Assembly (NCBI RefSeq): GCF_030246845.1
Contig: NZ_CP126889.1
Location: 4,521,001 to 4,585,000, forward strand
Direction: 5' to 3'
Source of the DNA: Enhydrobacter sp.
GTDB taxonomy: Bacteria; Pseudomonadota; Alphaproteobacteria; Reyranellales; Reyranellaceae
Length of the DNA: 64,000 bases
Numbering within the stretch: position 1 is the stretch's first letter; each line of letters starts with the position of its first letter. The notes under the pieces are model-generated. The model was given only the letters and a program-made list of their open reading frames with translations. It ran no database searches and was not told where the DNA came from. Position numbers and translations under genes: made by a program. This document shows, piece by piece, positions 7,845-16,817 of the stretch.

Positions 7845-9834
7845 GAGCGAGCATACCGAGCGGCGAGAGCGACGCCAGCACCTGCCGTGGGGGCATGGCG
7901 AAGAAGTTACGATGGCGGTCGATGGCATCGGCAATGACCCGTGCCGCCACCCGGCAGCGCAATTGTTCCGTCGTGGCCTCGCCGCCGCCCGCGGCATGGA
8001 ACTGCTCGAAGGCGTAAAGCCGGTCGCGCGCCGCTTGCGCATTGCCGGCCGCAAAATCGGCGAGCGCGCGGTCGAGGGTCGCGCGTGCGTCGAGCGTCCG
8101 GTGCGGGCGGCGCAGGAAGATGATCGAGTCGCCGACCGACAGGGCGGCGACTAGCCGCGCGCCCTGCTCGGGCGAGGTTTCGGCAGGCAAGGCGGCCAGG
8201 CGCTCGGACATCAGGGTGGTCCAGGCGCCGCGATTGGGGCCGCGGCGCGCGACGGCCAGGCGCCGCGTGTCGCGCAAGGCGCGCGCCAGAAGGCGCTCGA
8301 CACGGTAGGCAGGCGAGAGCGGTGGCACGAGGCGCAGGGCGAGCGCCGCCGTCACGGTGCCGCCCACGATCCCGAGGGCGAGATTCAGGAAGTTGCCGAC
8401 ATCGTAGTGCGGCAGGTTCGAGGGACCGAGCAACGGGATGAAGTTGGCCGCCATGCCGAGGAAGATCGCTCGCCCGCGCGTGCCGGTGGAGAGCGCACCG
8501 AGCGGCGTCAGCACCAGCGCCACGACCACGGCGAACGAGGTGAAGTCGGAAAAGGCGGGCAGGACGGCGAAATTCACGACCGCCGCCAGCGCCGCGGCCA
8601 GCATGGTGCCGACGGTGAAGCCGATCACGGCGGAGTAGGCTTCCTCGCGCGGCGAGAACAGGATCACGCCAACCGCCGCGAAGGTGACCATCATCGGCCC
8701 GGCCGACCAGGCGGTCTCGATCCAGAACAGCTCGGCCGCCGCCAGCGCCACGACGACGCGGAAGGCGTTCACGAAGGCCGGCATGAGATCCGGCACGACG
8801 AGGTGCAAGCGGCCGCGCCGGGGGGCTTCGCGGCGGCTGCCCTCGATCAGGCCGAGACTGTCGGCCGCCCGTTGCAGGGCGAGCTGGGCGCGCACGAGGT
8901 TGTCGATCATGAAGCGCGTCGCGACGTCCGGCGTCGGCAGTGCCAGCAGCCGCCGCGCCGTCCGGTTGAAGGCGCGGCCGTCCATGGTCAGCATCGACCG
9001 CAGTCGGGCGGCGAGCGCGCGATGCCAGTCGCTGCCCATGACCTCGAGATGGTTGGCGATGGCCCGCCACGAGGACAGCGCCGAGAAGAAGCCCTCGATG
9101 CCGGCCTGCAGCGCCTGGCGCCGGTAGCGCAGCTCGGCCGATTCGCCGATCGCCTCGTCGACCGCCGCATGCAGGCCGACGACCCGGCCGACCAGATCGC
9201 GGCGGCGGGCTCGGGCGGAGGGCGGATCGCCGCCGATGGCGAGCGTCTCGGCGAGCCCGTGTGCGATCGTGTCGAGCGTCGCCGTGAAGGAACGCGCGAG
9301 GGTGGCGCGCGCCCGGCCGAAGTCGGTGAGGGTGAGCACGAGGCCTGCACTCACGATGCCGATGCCGATCTCGGTGCCGCGCATCACGGCGAGCTCGAAG
9401 GCTTCGCCGGGGGCATTGACGGCATCGGCGAAGACGATCGCCGCCGTGTAGCCCGCGAGCGCGGCGGCATAGCTCGCGAAGTTGCGCAGGATGGTGGCGA
9501 GGAAGCCGCAAAGCCCGCACCACAGCGTCAATGCGGCCAGCATCCCGAAGCGGTCCTGCGGGAAAGCGGCTGTCAAAACGACGATGGCGATGGCGCCGAT
9601 CACCGTGCCGATGGCACGGAAGCGGCCTTTGCGGAGAGAGGCGCCGAGCACCGGCTGGCAGACGATGCCGGCCGAGGTGCCGGCCCAGAAGGCATTCTCG
9701 AGTTCGAGCTTGTAGGCGACGAACAGCGCCAGCAGCACCGAAGCCGAGAGCCGCAACCCGAACAGGATGGCAGCGACCACGGGAGACGGTGCGGCGTCGG
9801 GCGCCTCGCCGTCCAGTGTCGCTGCTGCGCTCAT
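7831..9834 (-). CDS. FUSC-family inner-membrane transporter (aromatic acid exporter-like)
   Basis: A 667-residue protein with two hydrophobic blocks of about five to six helices (roughly residues 15-170 and 345-500), each followed by a soluble, Arg-rich helical region; this duplicated layout is the FUSC/AaeB-like fold. The N-terminal block begins with FGLRLSASVLLALFVAYKLE and includes AFWAGTSAGIVCQPVLGASLRKG. It is first in the operon with DUF1656 and HlyD. The family exports hydroxylated aromatic acids or related toxic organic anions; the actual substrate here is unknown. A 104-base gap to the divergent gene at 9939 should contain the promoter; I see no clear operator in it and no linked LysR regulator. 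Confidence 0.9.
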   Translation of the reverse strand: MSAAATLDGEAPDAAPSPVVAAILFGLRLSASVLLALFVAYKLELENAFWAGTSAGIVCQPVLGASLRKGRFRAIGTVIGAIAIVVLTAAFPQDRFGMLAALTLWCGLCGFLATILRNFASYAAALAGYTAAIVFADAVNAPGEAFELAVMRGTEIGIGIVSAGLVLTLTDFGRARATLARSFTATLDTIAHGLAETLAIGGDPPSARARRRDLVGRVVGLHAAVDEAIGESAELRYRRQALQAGIEGFFSALSSWRAIANHLEVMGSDWHRALAARLRSMLTMDGRAFNRTARRLLALPTPDVATRFMIDNLVRAQLALQRAADSLGLIEGSRREAPRRGRLHLVVPDLMPAFVNAFRVVVALAAAELFWIETAWSAGPMMVTFAAVGVILFSPREEAYSAVIGFTVGTMLAAALAAVVNFAVLPAFSDFTSFAVVVALVLTPLGALSTGTRGRAIFLGMAANFIPLLGPSNLPHYDVGNFLNLALGIVGGTVTAALALRLVPPLSPAYRVERLLARALRDTRRLAVARRGPNRGAWTTLMSERLAALPAETSPEQGARLVAALSVGDSIIFLRRPHRTLDARATLDRALADFAAGNAQAARDRLYAFEQFHAAGGGEATTEQLRCRVAARVIADAIDRHRNFFAMPPRQVLASLSPLGMLAHALH

Positions 9835-9938
9835 GCCCGATCGTGCTCTTCCATGCGAAGGCGATCAATCGCTCTGCGTCGAGCAGATCTCGGGGCGAGG
9901 CGGTGGACCGGGTCCCGTTTCCCGAGGCATAAGTGGGC

Positions 9939-10406
9939 ATGCCTTCGCTTTCCCGACAGCTCGATCCGGCCGAGCGCCGACGTCTCGACGAGCGCTTCTC
10001 CCGGCTGATCTGGGATCAGGTGCGGCCGTGGGCCTACATGGACACCGACGGGCTGGAGTTGCGGCGGTTCGACGGCAGCCCGATTTCCTTCGCGCCGGCC
10101 TCGCTCGACGGCGCGCCGCGTCAGACGCTGTGGCACAGCAACTACATCGAGCCTTTCCTGGAGGCGATCTGCCGCGAGGAGACGAGGGATGCGGCGAGCC
10201 GTCCGGCGCGCGAGCGCGCCGCCCTGCGCCATGCGCTCGCCGCGGGGATCCTGCGGGTCTACCTTACCATGCAGGAGGTCGACTGGCACATGCACGGCGA
10301 CGGCGTGGCGGGGCATCACCTCAAGCAGGAGATCGAGGCCGACGTCGCGCGCATGGTGGCCTATCTCGATGGCTGCCTGGCGGGTTCTGCCGCCCGGGCA
10401 GCCTGA
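9939..10406 (+). CDS. Hypothetical protein, no recognised family
   Basis: A 155-residue soluble protein from the ATG at 9939 (a GTG at 9933 is in frame). No signal peptide or membrane segment. It is rich in charged residues, with segments FSRLIWDQVRPWAYMDTDGLELRRFDG, RQTLWHSNYIEPFLEAICREE and a His-rich stretch QEVDWHMHGDGVAGHHL that could bind metal; that is a guess. It reads divergently from the efflux operon and convergently with the MBL-fold lipoprotein, only 6 bases apart at the stops. Codon use and GC match the neighbours, so I take it as real. I do not recognise it. Confidence 0.65.
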   Translation: MPSLSRQLDPAERRRLDERFSRLIWDQVRPWAYMDTDGLELRRFDGSPISFAPASLDGAPRQTLWHSNYIEPFLEAICREETRDAASRPARERAALRHALAAGILRVYLTMQEVDWHMHGDGVAGHHLKQEIEADVARMVAYLDGCLAGSAARAA

Positions 10407-10412
10407 GGCAGG

Positions 10413-11441
10413 CTACTTCACCATCGCGAAACGATCGCGCTGGGCGCGGGCGCACTCGCCCATCACGTCGAGGGCGCGCTGGACGGCCGAGGTTCCGATC
10501 ACGAACGGATTGGAACCGTCGGGCGCGGCGCGCAGGCGCGCGAGCTTGGCCGGCGCCTCGTCGAACGAGGAATGGTTCGAGATCAGGACATCGATCTTCT
10601 GTTGCTGCGCCAGCGCCTGCATACGGTCGGTCGAGGCGATATAGGCGTCGAGCCGGGCAAAATCGGCGCCGAAATTGAAGCCGGTGCCGCCCCATTCGAG
10701 CACGCGGTGGCGCACGCCGTGCCAGGTGACGTCGAAGACCGGCGAGATAGCGCCGAGCGTGTGACCCGGCGTGACGTAGAGGGTGACCGTGGTGCCATCC
10801 AGCGTGATGGCCTCGCCGTCGTGTGCGGCGATATCCCGCCCCTTGACCCGGTGCGGCGGTGCATCCCAGTAGGCCGAGCGGAACTCGAGATTGGTCGCGG
10901 TCATGGTCCAGTCGGCGTCGCTCATGACGACCCGCGGACGGTAGCGGCCGACGAGGTAGTTCACGCCGCCATAGTGGTCGCCGTGACCATGGGTGACGAC
11001 GATGTACTTGATGCGCGCCGGGTCGAGGCCCAACTGGCGCAGACCGCCCTCGATCAGCCGCGCCGCTTCCTTGCCGTTGTTGAGCGCATCGAGAAGGATG
11101 ATGCCGTCCGACGTGTCGAGCGCCCAGGCGCTCACCCAGGCGTCGCCCAGGAAATAGAGATTGTCGAATGCCTTGCCCGGTGGCGGCGCCGGCTTGGCGA
11201 TCAGCGCGGCCAGCCTGTGGTCGTCACCCTTGGGGCGGGTGGCGGGCGCCGGCTTGCAGAGAGCGAGGAACGGCTTGAGGTCGGATCCGGCGGCCCGGGT
11301 CGCAGCGTCGATGTGGGCCTGCACCGTGGCTAGGGAAGCACCCTGGATCGTGGGCTTTGTCGTGCAGGCAGCCACGGTCATGAGCGCGAGGACGAGGCCG
11401 GCGAGGGCCAAAAGCAGGCCACGTGTCATGGCGTTCCTCAT
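10413..11441 (-). CDS. MBL-fold metallohydrolase lipoprotein (subclass B3 beta-lactamase-like)
   Basis: A 342-residue protein. The N-terminus has a signal peptide with lipobox ending in VAAC (Cys26), so it is probably a periplasm-facing lipoprotein; an internal ATG at 11429 is equally possible. The metallo-beta-lactamase motifs are HGHGDH at 151-156, His227 in TPGHTLG and a further His290 in ISNHSSFD. The order and spacing resemble subclass B3 enzymes, but many such proteins hydrolyse other substrates. Activity on beta-lactams is inference only. Monocistronic and divergent from the membrane-protein gene at 11552. Confidence 0.88.
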   Translation of the reverse strand: MRNAMTRGLLLALAGLVLALMTVAACTTKPTIQGASLATVQAHIDAATRAAGSDLKPFLALCKPAPATRPKGDDHRLAALIAKPAPPPGKAFDNLYFLGDAWVSAWALDTSDGIILLDALNNGKEAARLIEGGLRQLGLDPARIKYIVVTHGHGDHYGGVNYLVGRYRPRVVMSDADWTMTATNLEFRSAYWDAPPHRVKGRDIAAHDGEAITLDGTTVTLYVTPGHTLGAISPVFDVTWHGVRHRVLEWGGTGFNFGADFARLDAYIASTDRMQALAQQQKIDVLISNHSSFDEAPAKLARLRAAPDGSNPFVIGTSAVQRALDVMGECARAQRDRFAMVK

Positions 11442-11551
11442 GTCGGTCGAGCGCGGGGCGACGCAAGGATGCTCCTATCAACCCCGCTGCCATAGTGGAA
11501 CCCCCTGTGAGCGTTGCCGTTTTCCCCCGCAGTAGCCCGACGGAGGACACG

Positions 11552-12490
11552 ATGGCCAGTGCCACGACCGAAGTGATCCCTGACGATACGCCGTTGTCCG
11601 CCGTGTCATGGGGGGCCGTCATCGCCGGCGGCTTCGTGACCGCCGCCCTCATGCTGTTCCTGGCGGCGCTGGGCACGGGCATCGGGCTGTCGGCCGTTTC
11701 GCCGTGGAGCCACCCGGGATTCCGGACCACCCACGCCGCGACCGGGGCCGGTATTTATCTCATGCTCGCCGCCATCATCGCGTCGGCCATCGGTGGCTAC
11801 ATCGCCGGCCGCCTGCGGCGGCGCTGGCTGGGGGTGGACGAGCACGAAGTCTATTTCCGCGATACGGCGCACGGCTTCCTTGCGTGGGCATTCGCGACCG
11901 TGCTGGGCGCTTCGGTCCTTGCCACTGCCGCGGCGGCCATCTTGGGCACGGCGCTCGGCGTCGCCTCGACCGGTCGAAACGGCGAGCGCTTCGATACCGC
12001 GCCCTATGTCGATCGCCTGCTGCGGCCGCAGCTTACGGCACCCCAGCCGGCTCCCGCACCCGGCACCCCCGGTTCGACCGCCGACAGGACGCAAACCGTG
12101 CGCCCGGTCGTGCTCGGCGGGCCAGCGCTCGCGGAGACGCGCGCAATGCTCGGCCGTCTTCTGTTGCAGAGCCTTCCCGAAGGCGGGGCACGGCGGGCCG
12201 ATGGGCTCGCGACGGAGGACCGGGCCTATATGGGACAGATCGTGACTGTGTACACAGGCCTCGATCAGGGCCAGGCAGAACAGCGGATTTCCGAGGTGGT
12301 CGGGCAAATGAGGGTGACGGCCGATGCGGCCCGGCGGGCCGCCCGCAACTTCGCGCTGTGGCTCGCCGCCGCGCTGCTGTTTGGCGCCTTTGCGAGCAGC
12401 CTCGCCGCACTGGAAGGCGGTGGCCTGCGGGACGGCCGGCTGCGCTACGGCCCGCGCCTGGCCGTCCATCGCGTGAGATCCCAACCCTAG
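11552..12490 (+). CDS. Hypothetical multi-pass membrane protein (SWGAVIAG motif)
   Basis: From the ATG at 11552, preceded by GGAGG, the protein has 312 residues. It opens with the motif SWGAVIAGGFVTAALMLFL and has helices at about 20-45, 65-90, 110-140 and 265-285, with a Pro-rich, probably extracytoplasmic segment near 165-190. Similar alphaproteobacterial membrane proteins share the SWGAVIAG start, but no function is known to me. Reading from upstream GTG/ATG codons would extend into the divergent intergenic region and is unlikely. It is convergent with the NnrU-like gene. Confidence 0.75.
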   Translation: MASATTEVIPDDTPLSAVSWGAVIAGGFVTAALMLFLAALGTGIGLSAVSPWSHPGFRTTHAATGAGIYLMLAAIIASAIGGYIAGRLRRRWLGVDEHEVYFRDTAHGFLAWAFATVLGASVLATAAAAILGTALGVASTGRNGERFDTAPYVDRLLRPQLTAPQPAPAPGTPGSTADRTQTVRPVVLGGPALAETRAMLGRLLLQSLPEGGARRADGLATEDRAYMGQIVTVYTGLDQGQAEQRISEVVGQMRVTADAARRAARNFALWLAAALLFGAFASSLAALEGGGLRDGRLRYGPRLAVHRVRSQP

Positions 12491-12502
12491 CGCGGGTTCC
12501 TC

Positions 12503-13069
12503 TCAGACGATCGGCAGGCCGATCACCAGAGGGTGCAGCCAGAACATGACGACGAAGGCGACGGTGCCGATGCCGACCGCGATGCCGTCGCCCACAGTGA
12601 CGGGCATGGTGCGCGCCCCGGTGTCGCCGCGGTGTTTCACGGCGATACGGTCGTAGACCGCCCAGAGGAGGAAGGCCCCGAACAGGACGAGCGCACCGAG
12701 GTCGCCGTTTGCCAGGAGATGCGCCAGCGCCCAGGTCTTGACCGCCACCAGCATGGGATGGCGCAGCGCACCCTTGATCTTGCCGGCCGGACCGTAGGCG
12801 GCGGCCAGGGCGACGAACGCGAACCACATCAGAACCGTCGCGACCGGCCGCAGAGCCTCGGGTGGGGTCCAGAGCTGGACGTAGTCGTGGGCACGGTATC
12901 GGCCGAAGCCCCAGATGATGAGGGCGAGGCCGACCGCCGCGATCACCGAGTAGAGCCCCTTGTAGCCACCTTCGCCCAGGCGTTCGATCAGCGCGGCGCG
13001 CGGCCCGCGCAGCGTCGTGAAGGTGTGGATTCCGAGGAAGACGACAAGACCGACGACCAGCACGGCCAT
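12503..13069 (-). CDS. NnrU-family membrane protein
   Basis: A 188-residue integral membrane protein from the ATG at 13069, which has GGAGA 8 bases upstream. It has five or six helices, an invariant-looking LRGPRAALIERLGEGGYKGLYS segment, and the RHPMLVAVKTWALAHLLANGD motif characteristic of NnrU/isoprenylcysteine-methyltransferase-like proteins. NnrU was named from nitrite/nitric oxide metabolism gene clusters; no denitrification gene is present here, so a role in nitrogen oxide metabolism cannot be claimed. The His in LRHPM and in LAHLL could bind haem or another ligand. Confidence 0.85.
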   Translation of the reverse strand: MAVLVVGLVVFLGIHTFTTLRGPRAALIERLGEGGYKGLYSVIAAVGLALIIWGFGRYRAHDYVQLWTPPEALRPVATVLMWFAFVALAAAYGPAGKIKGALRHPMLVAVKTWALAHLLANGDLGALVLFGAFLLWAVYDRIAVKHRGDTGARTMPVTVGDGIAVGIGTVAFVVMFWLHPLVIGLPIV

Positions 13070-13172
13070 GGGTGGCTCTCCATATCGATACTCAGCCTCG
13101 ACATAACATGGTCGCAACTTTCGCCTGTGAACAACGTTTATGTTGCAAGTCCGCAAAGGCGGACAAAGGGCC

Positions 13173-13742
13173 ATGTGGTTTTCGAGATGCATTTCCGCCT
13201 TGCTGGTGGCGGCTCTTCCGCTGATCGCTGTGGCCCAGCCGCGCGTTCCGGCTGCGGAAACCGATTGTCCCTATGAGGAGCCTGACTCGGTCCAGATAAG
13301 CTGGACCTCGCCATGCGAGCAGGGCACGTGGCTGCTCGACACGGAAACAGGTTGCCGGATGTGGGATTGGCATCCCGATCCGAACGACAGGGCGATCTGG
13401 AGTGGCGCCTGCCCGCGCGGGCAGAAGCAGGGCTACGGCGTGCTGCAATGGTTCGAGCACGGGCAGCCCATCGACCGTTTCGAGGGAACCTACGTCGACA
13501 ACCGCCGTGAAGGCTTCGGCCGTTACGACTGGAACGCGACCGACCACTACGAGGGCCTATATGCCGACGGTGTCCCGCAGGGCTTCGGCACGGCCAGCAT
13601 CGCGGGCGAGTTGTTCTCCGGCGTCTGGCACAAGGGCTGTTTCCGCAAGGCCGACCGCGTGGTCGCCATCAACGTTCCGCGCAAATCGTGCGGTCCCGGC
13701 GTCTCGGCGTCGCTCGGCGGGGCGCGCTCGGCCAGCTTTTGA
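13173..13742 (+). CDS. Secreted MORN-repeat protein
   Basis: A 189-residue protein from the ATG at 13173; an ATG at 13140 in frame would add 11 residues before the signal peptide. The N-terminus CISALLVAALPLIAVAQ is a Sec signal peptide with cleavage after AVAQ or nearby. Residues ~90-150 carry MORN-like repeats (GQKQGYGVLQW, FEGTYVDNRREGFGRYDW, YEGLYADGVPQGFGTA). Six cysteines suggest disulphides in the periplasm. MORN repeats mediate membrane or protein contacts; no enzyme domain is visible. It is convergent with the isochorismatase gene, with stops 2 bases apart. Confidence 0.75.
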   Translation: MWFSRCISALLVAALPLIAVAQPRVPAAETDCPYEEPDSVQISWTSPCEQGTWLLDTETGCRMWDWHPDPNDRAIWSGACPRGQKQGYGVLQWFEHGQPIDRFEGTYVDNRREGFGRYDWNATDHYEGLYADGVPQGFGTASIAGELFSGVWHKGCFRKADRVVAINVPRKSCGPGVSASLGGARSASF

Positions 13743-13744
13743 GC

Positions 13745-14380
13745 TCAACCACTGTTGCGGCGCGCCCAGCTTTCGATGAAGTCGGTACAGAAGGCACGGT
13801 CGACAACGTCGACATAGCGCCGACCGATGTCGCGCAGATTGTCGCGATGCGGCTGCTCCTCGATGTCGCCGACGCAATCTTCCGGCACCAGGGTGCGGTA
13901 GCGCAGGCTGAAGCTGTCCAGCGCCGTGCCGCGAATGCAGCCCGACGTATTGCAGCCGGTGACGATCACCGTATCGACGCGTTCCTTGGTGAAATAGTTG
14001 GCGACGCCGGTCTCGAAGAAGATAGAGGGGCCTTTCTTGGTCACCTGCAGGTCGTACGCCGGATCGTAGATGCGCGGATCGAGCTTCGTGCTGGGATGGC
14101 TGTGCAGGAAGGTCTCGCGCACCGCCGTGATCTTCCAGTAAGGCATCTCCCGTTCGTTGAGATATGCAGTATTGCAGACCGCCACCGGCACGCCGTGCCG
14201 GCGCGCCACCTCCAGGAGCTTCGCAGTATTCTCGACCGCGCGCATGACGAGCGGCGCGCCACCCAGCGGATACTGCGCGTCGGTGAAGCCGAGCTGGAAG
14301 TCGACCACGACGATGCCCGGCTTCTGGCCGGTGCCGACAGGGATTTCGCCATAGCTGCGACGCTGGTAGTCGTCTGTCAT
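13745..14380 (-). CDS. Isochorismatase-family cysteine hydrolase
   Basis: A 211-residue protein from the ATG at 14380 (MTDDYQRRSYGEIPVGTG). The triad of the family is visible: Asp in IVVVDFQLGFTD, a Lys in the central region (TKLDPRIYD or VTKKG), and the nucleophile Cys in TGCNTSGCIRGTALDS. The N-terminal part resembles N-carbamoylsarcosine amidase-type hydrolases, so an amide or carbamoyl substrate is more likely than isochorismate; not certain. It starts 4 bases after the stop of the small lipoprotein gene, so the two are co-transcribed. Confidence 0.87.
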   Translation of the reverse strand: MTDDYQRRSYGEIPVGTGQKPGIVVVDFQLGFTDAQYPLGGAPLVMRAVENTAKLLEVARRHGVPVAVCNTAYLNEREMPYWKITAVRETFLHSHPSTKLDPRIYDPAYDLQVTKKGPSIFFETGVANYFTKERVDTVIVTGCNTSGCIRGTALDSFSLRYRTLVPEDCVGDIEEQPHRDNLRDIGRRYVDVVDRAFCTDFIESWARRNSG

Positions 14381-14384
14381 GTCG

Positions 14385-14672
14385 TCAACTCGGATGCGCG
14401 ACGGTGGCACGGCCGAAAGTATCGACCTTGCCGTTGGTGTAGCAGACATAATAGGGGTCGGACATGCTCCACGGCACGCGGCTCCAGAAATCCTTGAGGA
14501 CGGTATAGCGAGCGCATTCGCGGCCAGCGGTATTGGTCGTGAGGTCGGGCGGACCAATCACGGCCGAGACCTGCTCCCGCGTCATGCCGGCATGCACCTG
14601 ATCCATGCTCGAGCCGTGGACGCAGCCGGCAACGAGGAAGGCGGTCAGCAAGGCAGCAGCGGAACGCTTCAT
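14385..14672 (-). CDS. Small SmpA/OmlA-like lipoprotein
   Basis: A 95-residue lipoprotein from the ATG at 14672. The signal peptide MKRSAAALLTAFLVAGC has a good lipobox (VAGC). The mature part contains MDQVHAGMTREQVSAVIGPPDLT, the pattern of the SmpA/OmlA (BamE-like) fold in which a Gly-Met-Thr turn precedes a helix, followed by a strand rich in Tyr (YYVCYTNGKVDTFGRATV). It is shorter than BamE proper and lies with a hydrolase gene, so it is not called BamE. It is divergent from the aminotransferase gene. Confidence 0.75.
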   Translation of the reverse strand: MKRSAAALLTAFLVAGCVHGSSMDQVHAGMTREQVSAVIGPPDLTTNTAGRECARYTVLKDFWSRVPWSMSDPYYVCYTNGKVDTFGRATVAHPS

Positions 14673-14765
14673 CGGTGACTCCAGATGATCGGGACGACGA
14701 TAAGCCACCCTTGGCCTGCCCGCCAAGAATCGTCGGCAACTGCCAAGGTGGCGAAAATCCGGCCG

Positions 14766-16010
14766 ATGGGCTACGTCCGATGTATGCAAAGTGGTTCTCG
14801 TTTCAAGCTGCCCGGACTCGAAGCCGGGCTGAGTGGTTCCATCGCCAAGTTGCCCGAGACGCCGATCACGGAAGTCTCCATGTCGGTCTTTGGCGATCCC
14901 GACGTCGTGCCGCTCTGGTTTGGCGAGAGCGACCTCGTCACCCCGAGTTTCATCAGCGACGCTGCAGCCAAGGGCCTGAAGGCGGGCGAGACCTTCTACA
15001 CCTGGCAGCGCGGGGTGCCCGAGCTGCGCGCGGCGCTGTCGGCCTATACGGAACGGCTCTACGGCATCAAATGTCCGGTCGATCGCATCAGCGTCACGAC
15101 CGGCGGCATGCAGGCGATCCTGCTGGTATGCCAGCTCCTGCTCGATCCGGGCGACAACATCGTGATCGTCTCGCCCATCTGGCCCAATATCACGTCGGCC
15201 GTGAAGCTGGTGCATGGCGAGCCGAAGTACGTGCCGCTGGACAGGACGACGGGCGGCGGCTGGAAGCTCGACCTGCAGCGGCTGTTCGAGACGGCCGACG
15301 AGCGCACGCGGGCGATCTTCATCAACTCGCCGGGCAATCCCACCGGATGGACGATGAGCGCCGACGAGCAGCGCGCGGTGCTCGACTTCGCGCGCGAGCG
15401 CGGCCTGTGGGTGATGGCCGACGAAGTCTACGCCCGGCTCACCTTTGTCCTGCGCGCCGACGGCCGCCAGGTGGCGCCGTCCTTTCTCGAAATCGCCGGG
15501 CCGGACGATCCGCTGATTGTGCTGAACAGCTTTTCCAAGCCCTGGGCGATGACCGGCTGGCGCATCGGCTGGCTCACCCATCCGGCAGCGCTCGGCGACC
15601 AGTTCGCCAAGCTGGTGCAGATCAACACCTCTGGCCTGCCGGCCTTCCTGCAGCGCGGCGCGGTGGCGGCGCTCGAGAAGGGTGATGCCTTCGTTGCGGA
15701 GATGGTGCGCCGCTGCGAAGCCGGTCGCGAGCTGGCGTTCCAGCGCCTGTCCGGCCTGCCGCGTGTCACTATTGCGCGCCCGGAGGCAGCCTTCTACGCC
15801 TTCTTCAGTGTCGACGGGGTCAAGGACACATTCGCCTTCTGCATGAAGCTCGCAAAGGAGTACAAGGTCGGCCTCGCGCCGGGCGAGGCGTTCGGCCCGG
15901 GCGGGCAGGGCAACCTTCGCCTTTGCTTCGCGTCGAGCCCGGAGCGTCTCAGCCAGGGCCTCGATCGCATCGAGGCGGCGGTGAAGGCGCTTGCGCCAGG
16001 TGCGGCATAG
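14766..16010 (+). CDS. Class I/II pyridoxal-phosphate aminotransferase
   Basis: About 414 residues from the ATG at 14766; an ATG at 14784 is equally plausible since neither has a clear ribosome site. Fold type I aminotransferase motifs: substrate-binding WFGESDLVTP and TFYTWQRGVPELR, cofactor-contact TTGGMQAIL, INSPGNPTGW, MADEVYARL, and the Schiff-base Lys in NSFSKPWAMTGWRIGW. The C-terminal Arg that binds substrate carboxylate is in GNLRLCFA. It resembles aspartate/aromatic-type aminotransferases; donor and acceptor are not determinable. It is followed by an ABC exporter 33 bases downstream, with no obvious functional link. Confidence 0.9.
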   Translation: MGYVRCMQSGSRFKLPGLEAGLSGSIAKLPETPITEVSMSVFGDPDVVPLWFGESDLVTPSFISDAAAKGLKAGETFYTWQRGVPELRAALSAYTERLYGIKCPVDRISVTTGGMQAILLVCQLLLDPGDNIVIVSPIWPNITSAVKLVHGEPKYVPLDRTTGGGWKLDLQRLFETADERTRAIFINSPGNPTGWTMSADEQRAVLDFARERGLWVMADEVYARLTFVLRADGRQVAPSFLEIAGPDDPLIVLNSFSKPWAMTGWRIGWLTHPAALGDQFAKLVQINTSGLPAFLQRGAVAALEKGDAFVAEMVRRCEAGRELAFQRLSGLPRVTIARPEAAFYAFFSVDGVKDTFAFCMKLAKEYKVGLAPGEAFGPGGQGNLRLCFASSPERLSQGLDRIEAAVKALAPGAA

Positions 16011-16043
16011 CGGAGCCGAAAGGCTCTTGTTGTTGGATGAAGG

Positions 16044-16817
16044 ATGTCGGCAGCCCCCTCCATCGATGTCCGCCACCTGCGCAAGGTGTATGGCGAGGTC
16101 GTCGCCGTCGATGACCTGACCTTCGCCGTGCCGCCGGGCGCGGTGCTGGGACTCCTCGGCGGCAACGGAGCGGGCAAGACCACGACCATCTCCATGCTGC
16201 TCGGTCTGCTCGAGCCGACGGCGGGTGAGATCCATGTCCTCGGCGTGGACATGCGCCGCCATCGCTATGCCGCGCTGCCGCGCATGAATTTCTCCTCGCC
16301 TTATGTCGACCTGCCGCACCGGCTGACCGTGCGGCAGAACCTTCAGTTCTATGGCCGACTCTATGGTGTCCGAACCCTGCACCGTCGCATCGAGGAGATC
16401 GCCGAGCACATGCAGGTTGCGCAGTTCCTCGATCGGCAGACCGGCAAGCTGTCGGCCGGGCAGAAGACGCGCGTGGCGCTTGCCAAGGCGCTGATCAACA
16501 AGCCCGATGTCCTTCTGCTCGACGAGCCGACGGCGTCGCTCGACCCCGACACGGCCGACTGGGTGCGCACCTACCTGAAGGACTACCAGGCCGGGACCCG
16601 TGCCACGATCCTGCTCGCCTCGCACAACATGTCCGAGGTCGAACGGCTCTGCGACGATGTCGTGCTGCTGCAGGCCGGCCGCATGTTCGACCGCGGCAGC
16701 CCGCGCGATCTCATCGCCCGCTTCGGCCGCGAGGACATGGAGGAGGTGTTCCTCGACATGGCGCGCGGGCGCGCCCGCGGCCTCGATTCCCTGCGCAAGG
16801 ACAAGGCGGTACGATGA
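16044..16817 (+). CDS. ABC transporter ATP-binding protein (ABC-2 type exporter)
   Basis: A 257-residue nucleotide-binding subunit. Walker A GGNGAGKTT at 39-47, signature LSAGQ at 136-140, Walker B DVLLLDEP near 155-162 and H loop in LLASHNMSEVERLCDD. Its ATG is followed at the 3' end by a 4-base overlap with the permease gene. The pair resembles ABC-2 exporters of the NodI/NodJ or CcmA-like class, which move lipids, polysaccharides or drugs outward. No substrate-binding protein is present, in keeping with an exporter. Confidence 0.92.
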   Translation: MSAAPSIDVRHLRKVYGEVVAVDDLTFAVPPGAVLGLLGGNGAGKTTTISMLLGLLEPTAGEIHVLGVDMRRHRYAALPRMNFSSPYVDLPHRLTVRQNLQFYGRLYGVRTLHRRIEEIAEHMQVAQFLDRQTGKLSAGQKTRVALAKALINKPDVLLLDEPTASLDPDTADWVRTYLKDYQAGTRATILLASHNMSEVERLCDDVVLLQAGRMFDRGSPRDLIARFGREDMEEVFLDMARGRARGLDSLRKDKAVR